From NCBI GenBank assembly GCA_900546495.1, contig URDN01000025.1, positions 1-37,236 on the forward strand: 37,236 bases of DNA, read 5' to 3'. The stretch is from an uncultured Lachnospiraceae bacterium. GTDB taxonomy: Bacteria > Bacillota > Clostridia > Lachnospirales > Lachnospiraceae. Below the pieces are notes generated by a model, which saw only the letters and a program-made list of their open reading frames with translations, had not been told where the DNA came from and searched no databases. Each line of letters opens with the position of its first letter. Position 1 is the first letter of the stretch. Positions 1 through 6,806 of the stretch are shown one piece after another. The position numbers and the translations under genes were made by a program.

Positions 1-1
1 A

Positions 2-29
2 CCGCTTAGTGCTCTACGCACTTGAAGCG
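2..29. repeat. Imperfect hairpin at window edge
   Basis: CCGCTT-AGTGC pairs with GCACT-(TG)-AAGCGG around a 5-nt loop, giving an 11-bp stem with a two-base bulge. The bases to its right, read on the minus strand, include TTTGAACGCAG, which also occurs at the left end of the structured spacer near 36904. It may therefore be the edge of the same family of intergenic repeats. The rest of 30-153 shows no gene. Confidence 0.4.
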
Positions 30-153
30 GGGGAATGCTTATTCTGCGTTCAAATAAATATATTCTACCAAAAGTCAAGACCGATATTTACAATCTGGTT
101 ACGTTTCTTACCCATCACTTTTCACATTGAAATAGAAATCATCCCTGATCTTA

Positions 154-1107
154 TTATGCCTTGCTGTATACCCACAAATTTTTCATCTGTGACATAATTT
201 CTTCCAGATTCCAGCTTTTATCACTGTTTTTCCGACTGTTCGGATCATTTACTATGACATCTCCATTAGATTTCACCCCAGTCAGCACAATAAAATGTCC
301 GGTTGTGGTAAAATCGCCCGGTCCCATAATGCAGATGATCGGATGACCGCCCCTCAACTTACTGCGAATCGTATCTGCATCCAGTCCCAGTTCATTTGCA
401 GACAGACCAAGGTCACCGGCAAGTCCTGTCATCATATCCCAGGAGGAACCGCTGCCATTAACATAGTAGCCATCCGCCTGTGCCATTTTTGCTACTGCGT
501 AAGGATTCATATTCAGATTTCCGGTCAAGCCAACGCAGACCATAGAAAGTGCGGTCGGTCCGCAGCCCGTCACTGCCAGAAAATCATCGCCATAGGTTTT
601 ATATCCCCAACGTTCATCCCACTGAATAAAAAGCGGTATCTTTCCGTCTGTCACATCCCCGGAAATATCTATGCTTTCATCACTCGCATCATCATTTACA
701 TGGTCTTTATAATCCAGAACAAATTCTCTTGCCTCTGTATTCTTCTCATACAAATGGATCAAGCTGTCCGGGTAGCCTTCCGACTGAAGCTCTGATGTTG
801 AAATTACCCCAATAGACGCTCTGAGCCTGTCGATCATTCCGGTTTTTCCACATATTACAACTGCAAGAATCACCAGAACAATTACCAGAAACTGCTTTCT
901 TCTTCTGGCTCTGCGCCGTCTCTTTTGCTGCTTTTTACTCATCCGCGTCCGGGAAGTTTGCCGTCTGTTCCTGCTTCTATCCTCCCGCTGCCCATATCCG
1001 TAATCCTGCCTGCTCCTGTTCCGTCTGTTTCCATACGCATCTGTCTGTTCAAGCCTTTTATTATCGTAATAAATCAGGTCATAATCATACTCATCCGATT
1101 TTTTCAT
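154..1107 (-). CDS. Membrane-anchored C39-like cysteine peptidase domain protein
   Basis: 317 aa. Residues 1-70 are a polar, strongly basic (RRRRARRRK) cytoplasmic tail, and 72-87 is a single transmembrane helix, so the C-terminal part should lie outside the membrane. Residues 155-317 match the peptidase C39-like (C39_2) fold: GCGPTALSMV supplies the candidate catalytic Cys182, GHFIVLTG supplies His271, and VNDPNS supplies Asn287/Asp288. Family members cleave peptides or act as papain-like hydrolases; the substrate is unknown here, and there is no ABC exporter beside it, so it is not an obvious bacteriocin leader peptidase. A GGGAG ribosome site precedes the ATG. The gene stands alone; no clear terminator is seen downstream. 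Confidence 0.8.
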   Translation of the reverse strand: MKKSDEYDYDLIYYDNKRLEQTDAYGNRRNRSRQDYGYGQREDRSRNRRQTSRTRMSKKQQKRRRRARRRKQFLVIVLVILAVVICGKTGMIDRLRASIGVISTSELQSEGYPDSLIHLYEKNTEAREFVLDYKDHVNDDASDESIDISGDVTDGKIPLFIQWDERWGYKTYGDDFLAVTGCGPTALSMVCVGLTGNLNMNPYAVAKMAQADGYYVNGSGSSWDMMTGLAGDLGLSANELGLDADTIRSKLRGGHPIICIMGPGDFTTTGHFIVLTGVKSNGDVIVNDPNSRKNSDKSWNLEEIMSQMKNLWVYSKA

Positions 1108-1477
1108 AGCTCATCCATCTCCCTGTGTCAGGTGTATACAAAGCCACCCTGTGCATACATCTTCTTTGTGTCTTACTGAAATAAAGTTCTTTCTCTTTAG
1201 TAAAACACATCTATATTGGAGATATTTAAATATAACCTGTCCAAAAACTTACGATTTTCTTACAGAAATCTTATTTCTGGATAATCTGCACCGCTTTTAT
1301 CTGTGCCCTTGCATATTTTTCCTGCAAAAGCTAAAATAAAGATAGTTTGCATATTTTATAAGATATGTTTGCATATACATAGCAATATTTTATCGGATTG
1401 TATTTCATACAATGATTCATTCCCAGGACTTACATAAATATTTGCAGAAATATCAGGACATAGAAAGGAAGATTTTC
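1108..1477. other. AT-rich intergenic spacer
   Basis: Divergent spacer between the C39-like gene (minus) and the small plus-strand gene. No convincing ORF. The motif TTTGCATAT occurs twice (about 1347 and 1369), and an ATTGTAT/ATACAAT hairpin lies near 1398-1414. Promoters for both flanking genes are presumably here, but no -35/-10 pair is clear enough to call. Confidence 0.4.
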
Positions 1478-1747
1478 ATGATTGCAAGAACAGACATTTT
1501 TAATATTAACTTCTATAAAAAAGAACGCTTCCACGGCAGCTACAAAGGCATGCATTACCGCATTGAAAAATATGCACCGGAAGAAGGAGACACTGTGCTA
1601 CGGGTAACCGTGTGGCCGGGACCGTATAATTTTGACACCACACCGGATGAGCAGAAAACCTCTGCCAGCTACCCATTCACCGATGATGGGCTGACAGAAG
1701 TCTGCGATTATTTAAATAAATTTCATACGGAACACTTTTGCAACTAA
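1478..1747 (+). CDS. Small conserved-looking hypothetical protein
   Basis: 89 aa from the ATG at 1478, which is preceded by AAAGGAAG at good spacing. An upstream in-frame ATG at 1412 has no ribosome site. The protein has no membrane segment or signal peptide. It contains GMHYRIEKY, VTVWPGPYNF and a C-terminal SYPFTDDGLTEV-type segment, and looks like a compact soluble alpha/beta domain. I have an impression of similar short proteins in Lachnospiraceae genomes but know no function. Its stop overlaps the stop of the convergent small gene at 1744. Confidence 0.6.
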   Translation: MIARTDIFNINFYKKERFHGSYKGMHYRIEKYAPEEGDTVLRVTVWPGPYNFDTTPDEQKTSASYPFTDDGLTEVCDYLNKFHTEHFCN

Positions 1748-1875
1748 AACAATTCTTCCACATCACCATGGTACGCATCACTCAGCTTCTGGATTCCTTT
1801 CATCAGTTCTGGGACACTGTTGTTTAAGCTCTGTGCCAATGCCACATCCACTGATATTTTCTGTCCGTCGCTCAT
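1744..1875 (-). CDS. Very small hypothetical protein
   Basis: 43 aa (MSDGQKISVD... to ...DVEELF), soluble and acidic, of unknown function. The start at 1875 is chosen because GGGGA lies about 10 nt upstream; the in-frame ATG at 1935 would add residues encoded inside repeat sequence. The two genes converge tail to tail with overlapping stops. It could be a chance ORF. Confidence 0.35.
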   Translation of the reverse strand: MSDGQKISVDVALAQSLNNSVPELMKGIQKLSDAYHGDVEELF

Positions 1876-1900
1876 GTTGATTTTTCCCCATAAAACAAAA

Positions 1901-2063
1901 ATACAGTTCACTCGCACCATTCGCAAAGCGCTCATTCGGGCTTCCCCGTAACTACGCTACTACCTTTGCTCATAAAAAGGCGCTCCCTTCATCATTATGC
2001 ATCCAGGTAATTCCTCATGCCAGCATGATCATTCCCTGGATACATATGATGAGTGAACTGTAT
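1901..2063. repeat. 163-bp element bounded by 13-bp inverted repeats
   Basis: A 13-bp perfect inverted repeat, ATACAGTTCACTC at 1901-1913 and its complement at 2051-2063, brackets the 96-bp palindromic core at 1965-2060. There is no coding capacity. The size and terminal inverted repeats are MITE-like. No target-site duplication is visible. The second copy of the core (15743-15838) lacks the left arm. Confidence 0.5.
1965..2060 (+). repeat. 96-bp palindromic dispersed repeat, copy A
   Basis: The same 96 bp occurs in opposite orientation at 15743-15838, same length, with 11 mismatches by hand alignment (about 88% identity). It folds into one long hairpin: CATCA(T/C) with (A/G)TGATG outside, ATCCAGG with CCTGGAT in the middle, CATGC/GCATG at the tip. 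Copy A sits directly downstream of tRNA-Gly (minus strand). Confidence 0.85.
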
Positions 2064-2071
2064 AACAAAAA

Positions 2072-2142
2072 AGCGGGTGATGGGAATCGAACCCACGTAT
2101 CCAGCTTGGAAGGCTGGTGTTCTACCATTGAACTACACCCGC
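2072..2142 (-). tRNA. tRNA-Gly (anticodon TCC)
   Basis: 71 nt without CCA. The acceptor arm GCGGGTG pairs with CACCCGC, the D arm contains AGTTCAATGG, the anticodon loop is CTTCCAA (TCC), and the T loop contains GGTTCGATTCC. A T6 run follows immediately. It lies 87 bp downstream of tRNA-Phe on the same strand and probably shares its promoter. Confidence 0.97.
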
Positions 2143-2229
2143 ATGTACAATATTCTGTTGTGTCATCTCATCGACAGATAATATATTATCACAATTATAT
2201 ATCAATGTCAACAACTTTTTTATTTTTAA

Positions 2230-2302
<73 letters not shown>

Positions 2303-2315
2303 AGTTGACTTGTAT

Positions 2316-2344
2316 ATATTATCTTACTTTTCCACTTCTGTCAA
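2316..2344 (-). promoter_or_regulatory. Sigma-70-type promoter for tRNA-Phe/tRNA-Gly
   Basis: On the minus strand, TTGACA (2344-2339), a 17-bp spacer, then TAATAT (2321-2316). The perfect -35 and correct spacing put the start point a few bases upstream of tRNA-Phe. Confidence 0.7.
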
Positions 2345-2397
2345 TACACAAGCCATGTATTTTACCTGAAATGTGATGAAGGAACTGTAACTCTAAA

Positions 2398-2432
2398 CTG
2401 GCAGGATCTGTGTTCCCTGCAGATCCTGCCAG
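2398..2432 (-). terminator. Terminator after ppk
   Basis: A 13-bp perfect GC-rich stem (CTGGCAGGATCTG and its complement) with a 9-nt loop, 8 nt beyond the ppk stop, followed on the minus strand by TTTA. The short T run makes it a weaker Rho-independent signal than the stem suggests. Confidence 0.65.
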
Positions 2433-2439
2433 TATCATC

Positions 2440-4692
2440 TTATCGATTTTCCGCTGACTCAAAGCATTTCTGCGCGTTCACCGGTTCACCATTCTGAACA
2501 GCATGTACATACTGGCCATCTGCCATCTGTACTCTTGCTTTTACATTATCTGACATCAGCACATTGAAAATATGCAGGACACGTTTCTTGATATCTTCAT
2601 CACAGATCGGTGTTGCCACCTCTACACGACGTGTCGTATTTCTTGTCATGAAATCTGCAGACGCAATATAGACATCATCACTTCCAAAAATATAAATTCT
2701 GGAATGCTCCAGGTAACGGCCAACGATACTCCGAACCGTGATATTGTCTGTAACCCCCGGAACACCTGCGATCAGACAGCAGCTTCCACGTACGACCAGC
2801 TCAACATCCACACCTGCCTGAGATGCTTCCATTAATTTTTCAATAATACGCTTATCCGTCAGAGAGTTCATCTTTGCACCAATATAAGCTGCTTCACCAC
2901 GTTTTGCCCGGTCAATCTGAATATCCATCTTATCAAGGATCTTATTTCGCAGACACTTCGGTGCTACCATCAGATATTTTGTCTCTTTCATTACCTGTCC
3001 AAGACACAATTTCCGGAATACTTCATTAGCTTCTTCTCCGATTCCCTGATGTGCAGTCATGAGTGAGAAATCTGTATACAGTTTTGCTGTCTTCTCATTA
3101 TAGTTTCCGGTTCCGATCTGAGTAATATAAGAAATACATCCCTCTGTTTTCTTCGTGATCAGACACAGTTTAGAATGTACTTTCAGCTTATCCAAGCCGT
3201 ATAAGATCCGGCATCCTGCATCTTCCAGACGTCTGGACCACTCAATGTTATTTTCTTCATCAAATCGTGCACGCAGCTCGACCAAAGCAACTACTTCCTT
3301 GCCGTTTTCTGCCGCATTGATCAACGCCTCAACGACTTTACTGTCATTTGCCACACGGTACAACGTCATCTTGATAGAAACAACATCCGGATCTTCCGCT
3401 GCCTCATTCAGCATGTGTAAAAATGGCTGTATACTGTCGTATGGGAAGAACAGGAAACGGTCTTTTTCTTCCACCTGTTTCATAATACTCTCAGACATGT
3501 TGATATCTGCCGGAAGCTGCGGTGTATATTTCGGATAAAACAGTTCTTTTTTGTTTCTCAGAAGATCGCGGATCTTAGAGAAAAAGGAGAGATCCAGTGG
3601 CGCTTCGGAATGAAAAATATGTTTTTTCTTCAAATCCAGATAACCACACAGGGTATCCAGTACAGACTCATCCATCAGACGGGTATACTCCAATTTGATC
3701 GGGCATAATTTACGTCTGCGGCTGACCAGCTGTTCCATAACCTGACGAAAATCGGTATCATCATCGTACATTTCCTCATCCGGATCAATATCTGCGTTTC
3801 GGATAATGCGAATCAGTGATTTGCTTTTGATATTGTACCGGTCAAAAATAAGCGGCATATAATGAAGGATCACTTCTTCCCTCAGCATAAAGCGGTTCTC
3901 ATGTTCCGGAATCCGGATCAGACGTGGAAATACATCTACATTACATGGCACAATTCCCAGCTTATCCCTTTTCTTTTTCTCCAATACAACGACTGCATAA
4001 ATATCTTTGTTTTTTAAAAATGGGAACGGCTGCTTCTTTCCGATAATCTGCGGAGATAGTAACGGACGTACCTCATGCTCAAAATAAGCATCCAAAAATT
4101 CCACATCCTGTTTTTCCAGTTCTGCATAACTGCAAATCTCCACACCATAAGTTTCCAAACCCGTTTTCAGATTTGCATAGGCAGCATCCTTACGCTGTGT
4201 CAGTAATTTTACCTGTTCAAAGATTGCATTCAGCTGCTCCTGGCAGGTCATATTCGTCTTGTTGTCCCGAATATCCTTTGACACCAGCATCTGATCATAC
4301 AGAGAACCGACACGAACCATAAAAAATTCGTCCAAATTACTCTGAAAAATTGATGCAAAAGATAACCGTTCGCAAAACGGATTTGCCAGATCTTCTGCTT
4401 CTTCCAATACTCTGGTGTTAAATTTTAACCAGGATAACTCTCGGTTGTCATAACATGAATGTACCATATCTTCCCCACTCCTCATTGTCTGTGCTTCTGT
4501 TACCTGTACATGCGTGTCCTGTGTCTCCATCTCTGATTCCTCTTTTCTCTTTGTTTTCACAGGCATCTTTTGAATCATTTTTCCAGACTGCTGCATTTTT
4601 GTGCTTTCCGTCTGTGAGGCAGTGCTCTTATTCTGTTGATTTACGGGTTTTCTTCCAAATAATCCCCGTATTATATTTGAAATTCTACTCAT
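2440..4692 (-). CDS. ppk1: Polyphosphate kinase (PPK1)
   Basis: 750 aa. Reversibly polymerises the terminal phosphate of ATP into polyphosphate. The PPK N domain begins near residue 80 (YDNRELSWLKFNTRV); residues 1-75 are an unusual Lys/Gln/Thr-rich, probably disordered extension. KVHSKLCLI carries the phosphorylated His506, and LEHSRIYIFG carries the second conserved His663; ELRARFDEENN and TLYRVAND are family signatures. The first ATG has AGAGGAT upstream; an internal ATG at residue 55 also has AAAGAGGA, so a shorter form is possible. It is monocistronic, with a terminator at 2398-2432 and Pho-box-like repeats at 4790-4817. No ppx lies nearby. Confidence 0.96.
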   Translation of the reverse strand: MSRISNIIRGLFGRKPVNQQNKSTASQTESTKMQQSGKMIQKMPVKTKRKEESEMETQDTHVQVTEAQTMRSGEDMVHSCYDNRELSWLKFNTRVLEEAEDLANPFCERLSFASIFQSNLDEFFMVRVGSLYDQMLVSKDIRDNKTNMTCQEQLNAIFEQVKLLTQRKDAAYANLKTGLETYGVEICSYAELEKQDVEFLDAYFEHEVRPLLSPQIIGKKQPFPFLKNKDIYAVVVLEKKKRDKLGIVPCNVDVFPRLIRIPEHENRFMLREEVILHYMPLIFDRYNIKSKSLIRIIRNADIDPDEEMYDDDTDFRQVMEQLVSRRRKLCPIKLEYTRLMDESVLDTLCGYLDLKKKHIFHSEAPLDLSFFSKIRDLLRNKKELFYPKYTPQLPADINMSESIMKQVEEKDRFLFFPYDSIQPFLHMLNEAAEDPDVVSIKMTLYRVANDSKVVEALINAAENGKEVVALVELRARFDEENNIEWSRRLEDAGCRILYGLDKLKVHSKLCLITKKTEGCISYITQIGTGNYNEKTAKLYTDFSLMTAHQGIGEEANEVFRKLCLGQVMKETKYLMVAPKCLRNKILDKMDIQIDRAKRGEAAYIGAKMNSLTDKRIIEKLMEASQAGVDVELVVRGSCCLIAGVPGVTDNITVRSIVGRYLEHSRIYIFGSDDVYIASADFMTRNTTRRVEVATPICDEDIKKRVLHIFNVLMSDNVKARVQMADGQYVHAVQNGEPVNAQKCFESAENR

Positions 4693-4748
4693 ATCTTATT
4701 TTATCCTCTTGTGCTTCTACTTATGCTCTGCAAAATCCCTGCGTATCT

Positions 4749-4817
4749 TTTATACTATTTCTTTTTGGATTCTGCTGCTATCATCAGCGTATAAATTTCA
4801 TGTAAAATTGATGTAAA
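4749..4817 (-). promoter_or_regulatory. Pho-box-like direct repeats and candidate -10 upstream of ppk1
   Basis: Reading the minus strand, TTTACA (4817-4812), five bases, TTTACA (4806-4801), five bases, TTTATA (4795-4790): three hexamers at an exact 11-bp period. This is the arrangement expected of PhoP/PhoB-type sites. A TATAAA (4754-4749) lies downstream with no recognisable -35 at the right distance, which fits an activator-dependent promoter. The assignment to PhoP is inference from the pattern and the downstream gene. Confidence 0.5.
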
Positions 4818-4871
4818 ATTTCCATATCACAACTGCCTTGTGCATACAGATAACAATTTCTGTAATACGCT

Positions 4872-5312
4872 TTATTTTTCAGTTTCTTCCATCACCAGTT
4901 CATCCCCGACTCTGATGGTTCCGCCCTGCAATACTTTTGCAAACACGCCTTCCCGGGGCATGATGCAGTCTCCTACTACTTTGTAGATCTCACAGTGGCT
5001 GTGACATTCCTTTCCGATCTGCGTCATCTCCAGCAGAACGTCATTGCAGCGGAATCTGGTTCCCACCGGAAGATTGCGGAAATCATAACCATCCACAATC
5101 AGATTCTCTCCAAATGCCCCAAACTCCACTTCCACGCCTCTGGCACGGAATGCCTCTATTTTTTCCAGTGAAAGCAGGCTCACCTGACGGTGCCAGTGTC
5201 CAGCATGTGCATCATTTTCAATGCCCCAGTCTGCAATCAGTTTCGCCTCAGAAACCTCATGCTTTTGTGTTCCTCTTTTTTCACTGATACATATCCCTTT
5301 AATAATTCCCAT
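4872..5312 (-). CDS. MOSC domain protein
   Basis: 146 aa, a stand-alone MOSC domain (molybdenum cofactor sulfurase C-terminal). Visible features are AHAGHWHRQVSLLS, FGENL, PVGTRF and IGKECHSHCEIY with paired cysteines, then MPREGVFAKVL. Family members are thought to deliver sulfur to or bind metal-sulfur cofactors; stand-alone bacterial forms are often near molybdopterin genes, but none are here. AGGAG precedes the ATG. No partner gene is in range, so the substrate is unknown. Confidence 0.85.
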   Translation of the reverse strand: MGIIKGICISEKRGTQKHEVSEAKLIADWGIENDAHAGHWHRQVSLLSLEKIEAFRARGVEVEFGAFGENLIVDGYDFRNLPVGTRFRCNDVLLEMTQIGKECHSHCEIYKVVGDCIMPREGVFAKVLQGGTIRVGDELVMEETEK

Positions 5313-5368
5313 AATTATTGTTCCTCTCCTATCTCTGTAATGTTTTTATTGTACCATCTTTTGAGCAG

Positions 5369-5407
5369 AAAAAAAAGTGGAACAGTCGGATAAATCGACT
5401 GTTCCAC
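5369..5407 (-). terminator. Strong Rho-independent terminator
   Basis: A 12-bp perfect stem (GTGGAACAGTCG and complement, 5377-5407) followed on the minus strand by eight T residues. It ends transcription from the small membrane ORF region and separates it from the MOSC gene. Confidence 0.9.
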
Positions 5408-5428
5408 TGCTTCGTGTTACAATTCACT

Positions 5429-5634
5429 TTATTTCACGGAGCTTTTCTTTTTTTCATGTACTGCCAGTGTAACAACCATCATACCAACACCTGCAGAGAG
5501 TACCACAAACCACCAAATGAAGCCATTGCTGTCATCTAACACCTTACCGTCCAGTCAGCAATTGTCTGAACTTCATCATCCGTAAGCTGATGATCTGCTT
5601 TATAATACATGACAGACTTCTTACCGAAAGCCAT
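5429..5634 (-). pseudogene. Small membrane protein ORF broken by a frameshift
   Basis: An ATG at 5634 with AAGGA 8 nt upstream opens a frame beginning MAFGKKSVMYYKADHQ that stops after 32 codons at 5536. A second frame overlaps it and continues DGKVLDDSNGFIWW, a hydrophobic helix (FVVLSAGVGMMVV) and a basic tail ending KKKSSVK. A one-base change near ACTGGACGG would join the two into one protein of about 68 residues: a soluble N-terminal part and a C-terminal membrane anchor. A good terminator follows. It is either a recent pseudogene, a sequencing error, or recoding; I do not recognise the family. Confidence 0.55.
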
Positions 5635-5658
5635 TTAAGAAGTCCTTTTTTATTATAA

Positions 5659-5864
5659 TGGGCGGAGAAGGATTCGAACCGTTTTGGTTTCTTACCAAAA
5701 ATTTCTCTGCTTTACTGCAATAAAAAAAAGGATTTCATATAGAAATCCTTTTTTTATTATAATGGGCGGAGAAGGATTCGAACCGTTTTGGTTTCTTACC
5801 GAAAATTTCTCTGCTTTACTGCAATAAAAAAAGGATTTCATATAGAAATCCTTTTTTATTATAA
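5659..5864 (-). repeat. Two tandem units carrying the tRNA-Tyr 3' end and terminator
   Basis: The 22-nt 3' end of tRNA-Tyr (T arm and acceptor strand, TGGGCGGAGAAGGATTCGAA... on the plus strand) occurs at 5865 within the tRNA and again at 5763 and 5659. The spacings are 102 and 104 bp. Each unit also repeats the hairpin terminator and a spacer containing TTTCGGTAAGAA (or a one-base variant). The copies lack 5' tRNA halves, so they are not tRNAs. The spacer motif resembles the first codons of the small ORF at 5634. Confidence 0.85.
5826..5857 (-). terminator. Terminator of tRNA-Tyr
   Basis: GGATTTC/GAAATCC stem (5833-5851) flanked by A and T runs that extend it, with six T residues following on the minus strand. 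It begins 7 nt after the tRNA 3' end. A second copy lies in the adjacent tandem unit. Confidence 0.85.
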
Positions 5865-5946
5865 TGGGCGGAGAAGGATTCGAACCTTCGAAGGCATCGC
5901 CAGCAGATTTACAGTCTGTCCCCTTTGGCCACTCGGGAATCCACCC
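5865..5946 (-). tRNA. tRNA-Tyr (anticodon GTA)
   Basis: 82 nt with the long variable arm of class II tRNAs. The acceptor GGGTGGA pairs with TCCGCCC through one T-G wobble, the anticodon loop is CTGTAAA (GTA), and the T arm contains GGTTCGAATCC. The wobble in the acceptor stem may reflect recombination of the 3' half, which is also duplicated downstream. Confidence 0.96.
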
Positions 5947-5985
5947 ATTTAGCGAAATAAGCAACCCGTGCTCATTCCGCTGTCT

Positions 5986-6014
5986 ACTATATCACGTTCT
6001 TCACGCTCATGCAA
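5986..6014 (-). promoter_or_regulatory. Promoter of tRNA-Tyr
   Basis: On the minus strand, TTGCAT (6014-6009), a 17-bp spacer, TATAGT (5991-5986). The -35 lies inside the last codons of nagB, so the tRNA can be transcribed separately from nagAB. Confidence 0.6.
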
Positions 6015-6738
6015 GTACTTTTTTTAATGCGTCCTCGTCTGCCACCAGCGTAAAATTCGGATGTAACTGCAGGATCGATGCAGGTACTTCCGGTGTCACC
6101 GGTCCGAAGAAAGCTTTTTGAACTGCATCTGCTTTATCCTCTCCGGATGCCACCAGCACAACTTTTTTTGCCTGAATGATGTCACAGATTCCCATGGTCA
6201 GTGCCTGACGCGGTACATCGTCAATACTGTCAAAGAAACGCTTATTTGCTTCAATTGTAGACTCTGCCAGACTGACACAATGTGTTCCTTTTGTAAACAC
6301 ATGATCTGGCTCATTAAATCCAATATGACCATTACGTCCAATGCCAAGAAGCTGCAGATCGATACCGCCTAAAGATGCGATCTGTTTGTTATAACGCTCA
6401 CACTCTGCCGCAATATCAGCATTTTTTCCATTCGGAATAAAAGTATGATCCTCACGAATGTTGATAGAATCAAAGAAATTGTGATGCATAAAATATACAT
6501 AACTCTGATCACTTGTAATATCCAATCCCACATATTCGTCTAAGTTAACAGAATAACACTCGGAAAAATCTACATCCCCCTTGTTGTACCATTCAATGAG
6601 CTGACGGTAAATACCAAGCGGACTGCTTCCTGTTGCCAGTCCCAGCACACAATCCGGCTTCATGATTACCTGTGCTGAAATAATATTTGCTGCCTTTCTG
6701 CTCATCTGATCATAATCTTTTGCTCTGATAATTTTCAT
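6007..6738 (-). CDS. nagB: Glucosamine-6-phosphate deaminase
   Basis: 243 aa, normal for the short Gram-positive form. Converts glucosamine 6-phosphate to fructose 6-phosphate and ammonia in the cytosol. LATGSSPLG binds the sugar phosphate, VNLDEYVGL carries the general-base Asp67, and GIGRNGHIGFNEP carries His138 and Glu143; the Asp of the E. coli triad is Asn here (Asn137). The start has AAGGAGGG upstream. It follows nagA by 68 bp and is the last gene of that operon. Confidence 0.97.
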   Translation of the reverse strand: MKIIRAKDYDQMSRKAANIISAQVIMKPDCVLGLATGSSPLGIYRQLIEWYNKGDVDFSECYSVNLDEYVGLDITSDQSYVYFMHHNFFDSINIREDHTFIPNGKNADIAAECERYNKQIASLGGIDLQLLGIGRNGHIGFNEPDHVFTKGTHCVSLAESTIEANKRFFDSIDDVPRQALTMGICDIIQAKKVVLVASGEDKADAVQKAFFGPVTPEVPASILQLHPNFTLVADEDALKKVLA

Positions 6739-6806
6739 TGTAATACCCTCCTTAAAGTCTTACACAACTCACATTTTAATTGTTATCTTTTTATTTTCGT
6801 AATCTG

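Noticed and set aside
5659..5864. Possible CRISPR array or extra tRNAs at the regularly spaced repeats
   Set aside because: Only three copies, units of about 103 bp, near-identical spacers and the repeat is a tRNA 3' end; no 5' tRNA halves.
5692..5964. 90-codon minus-strand frame over tRNA-Tyr and the tandem units
   Set aside because: It translates the tRNA, its terminator and the repeat copies; repeated SNPSPPIIIKK segments arise from the DNA repeat.
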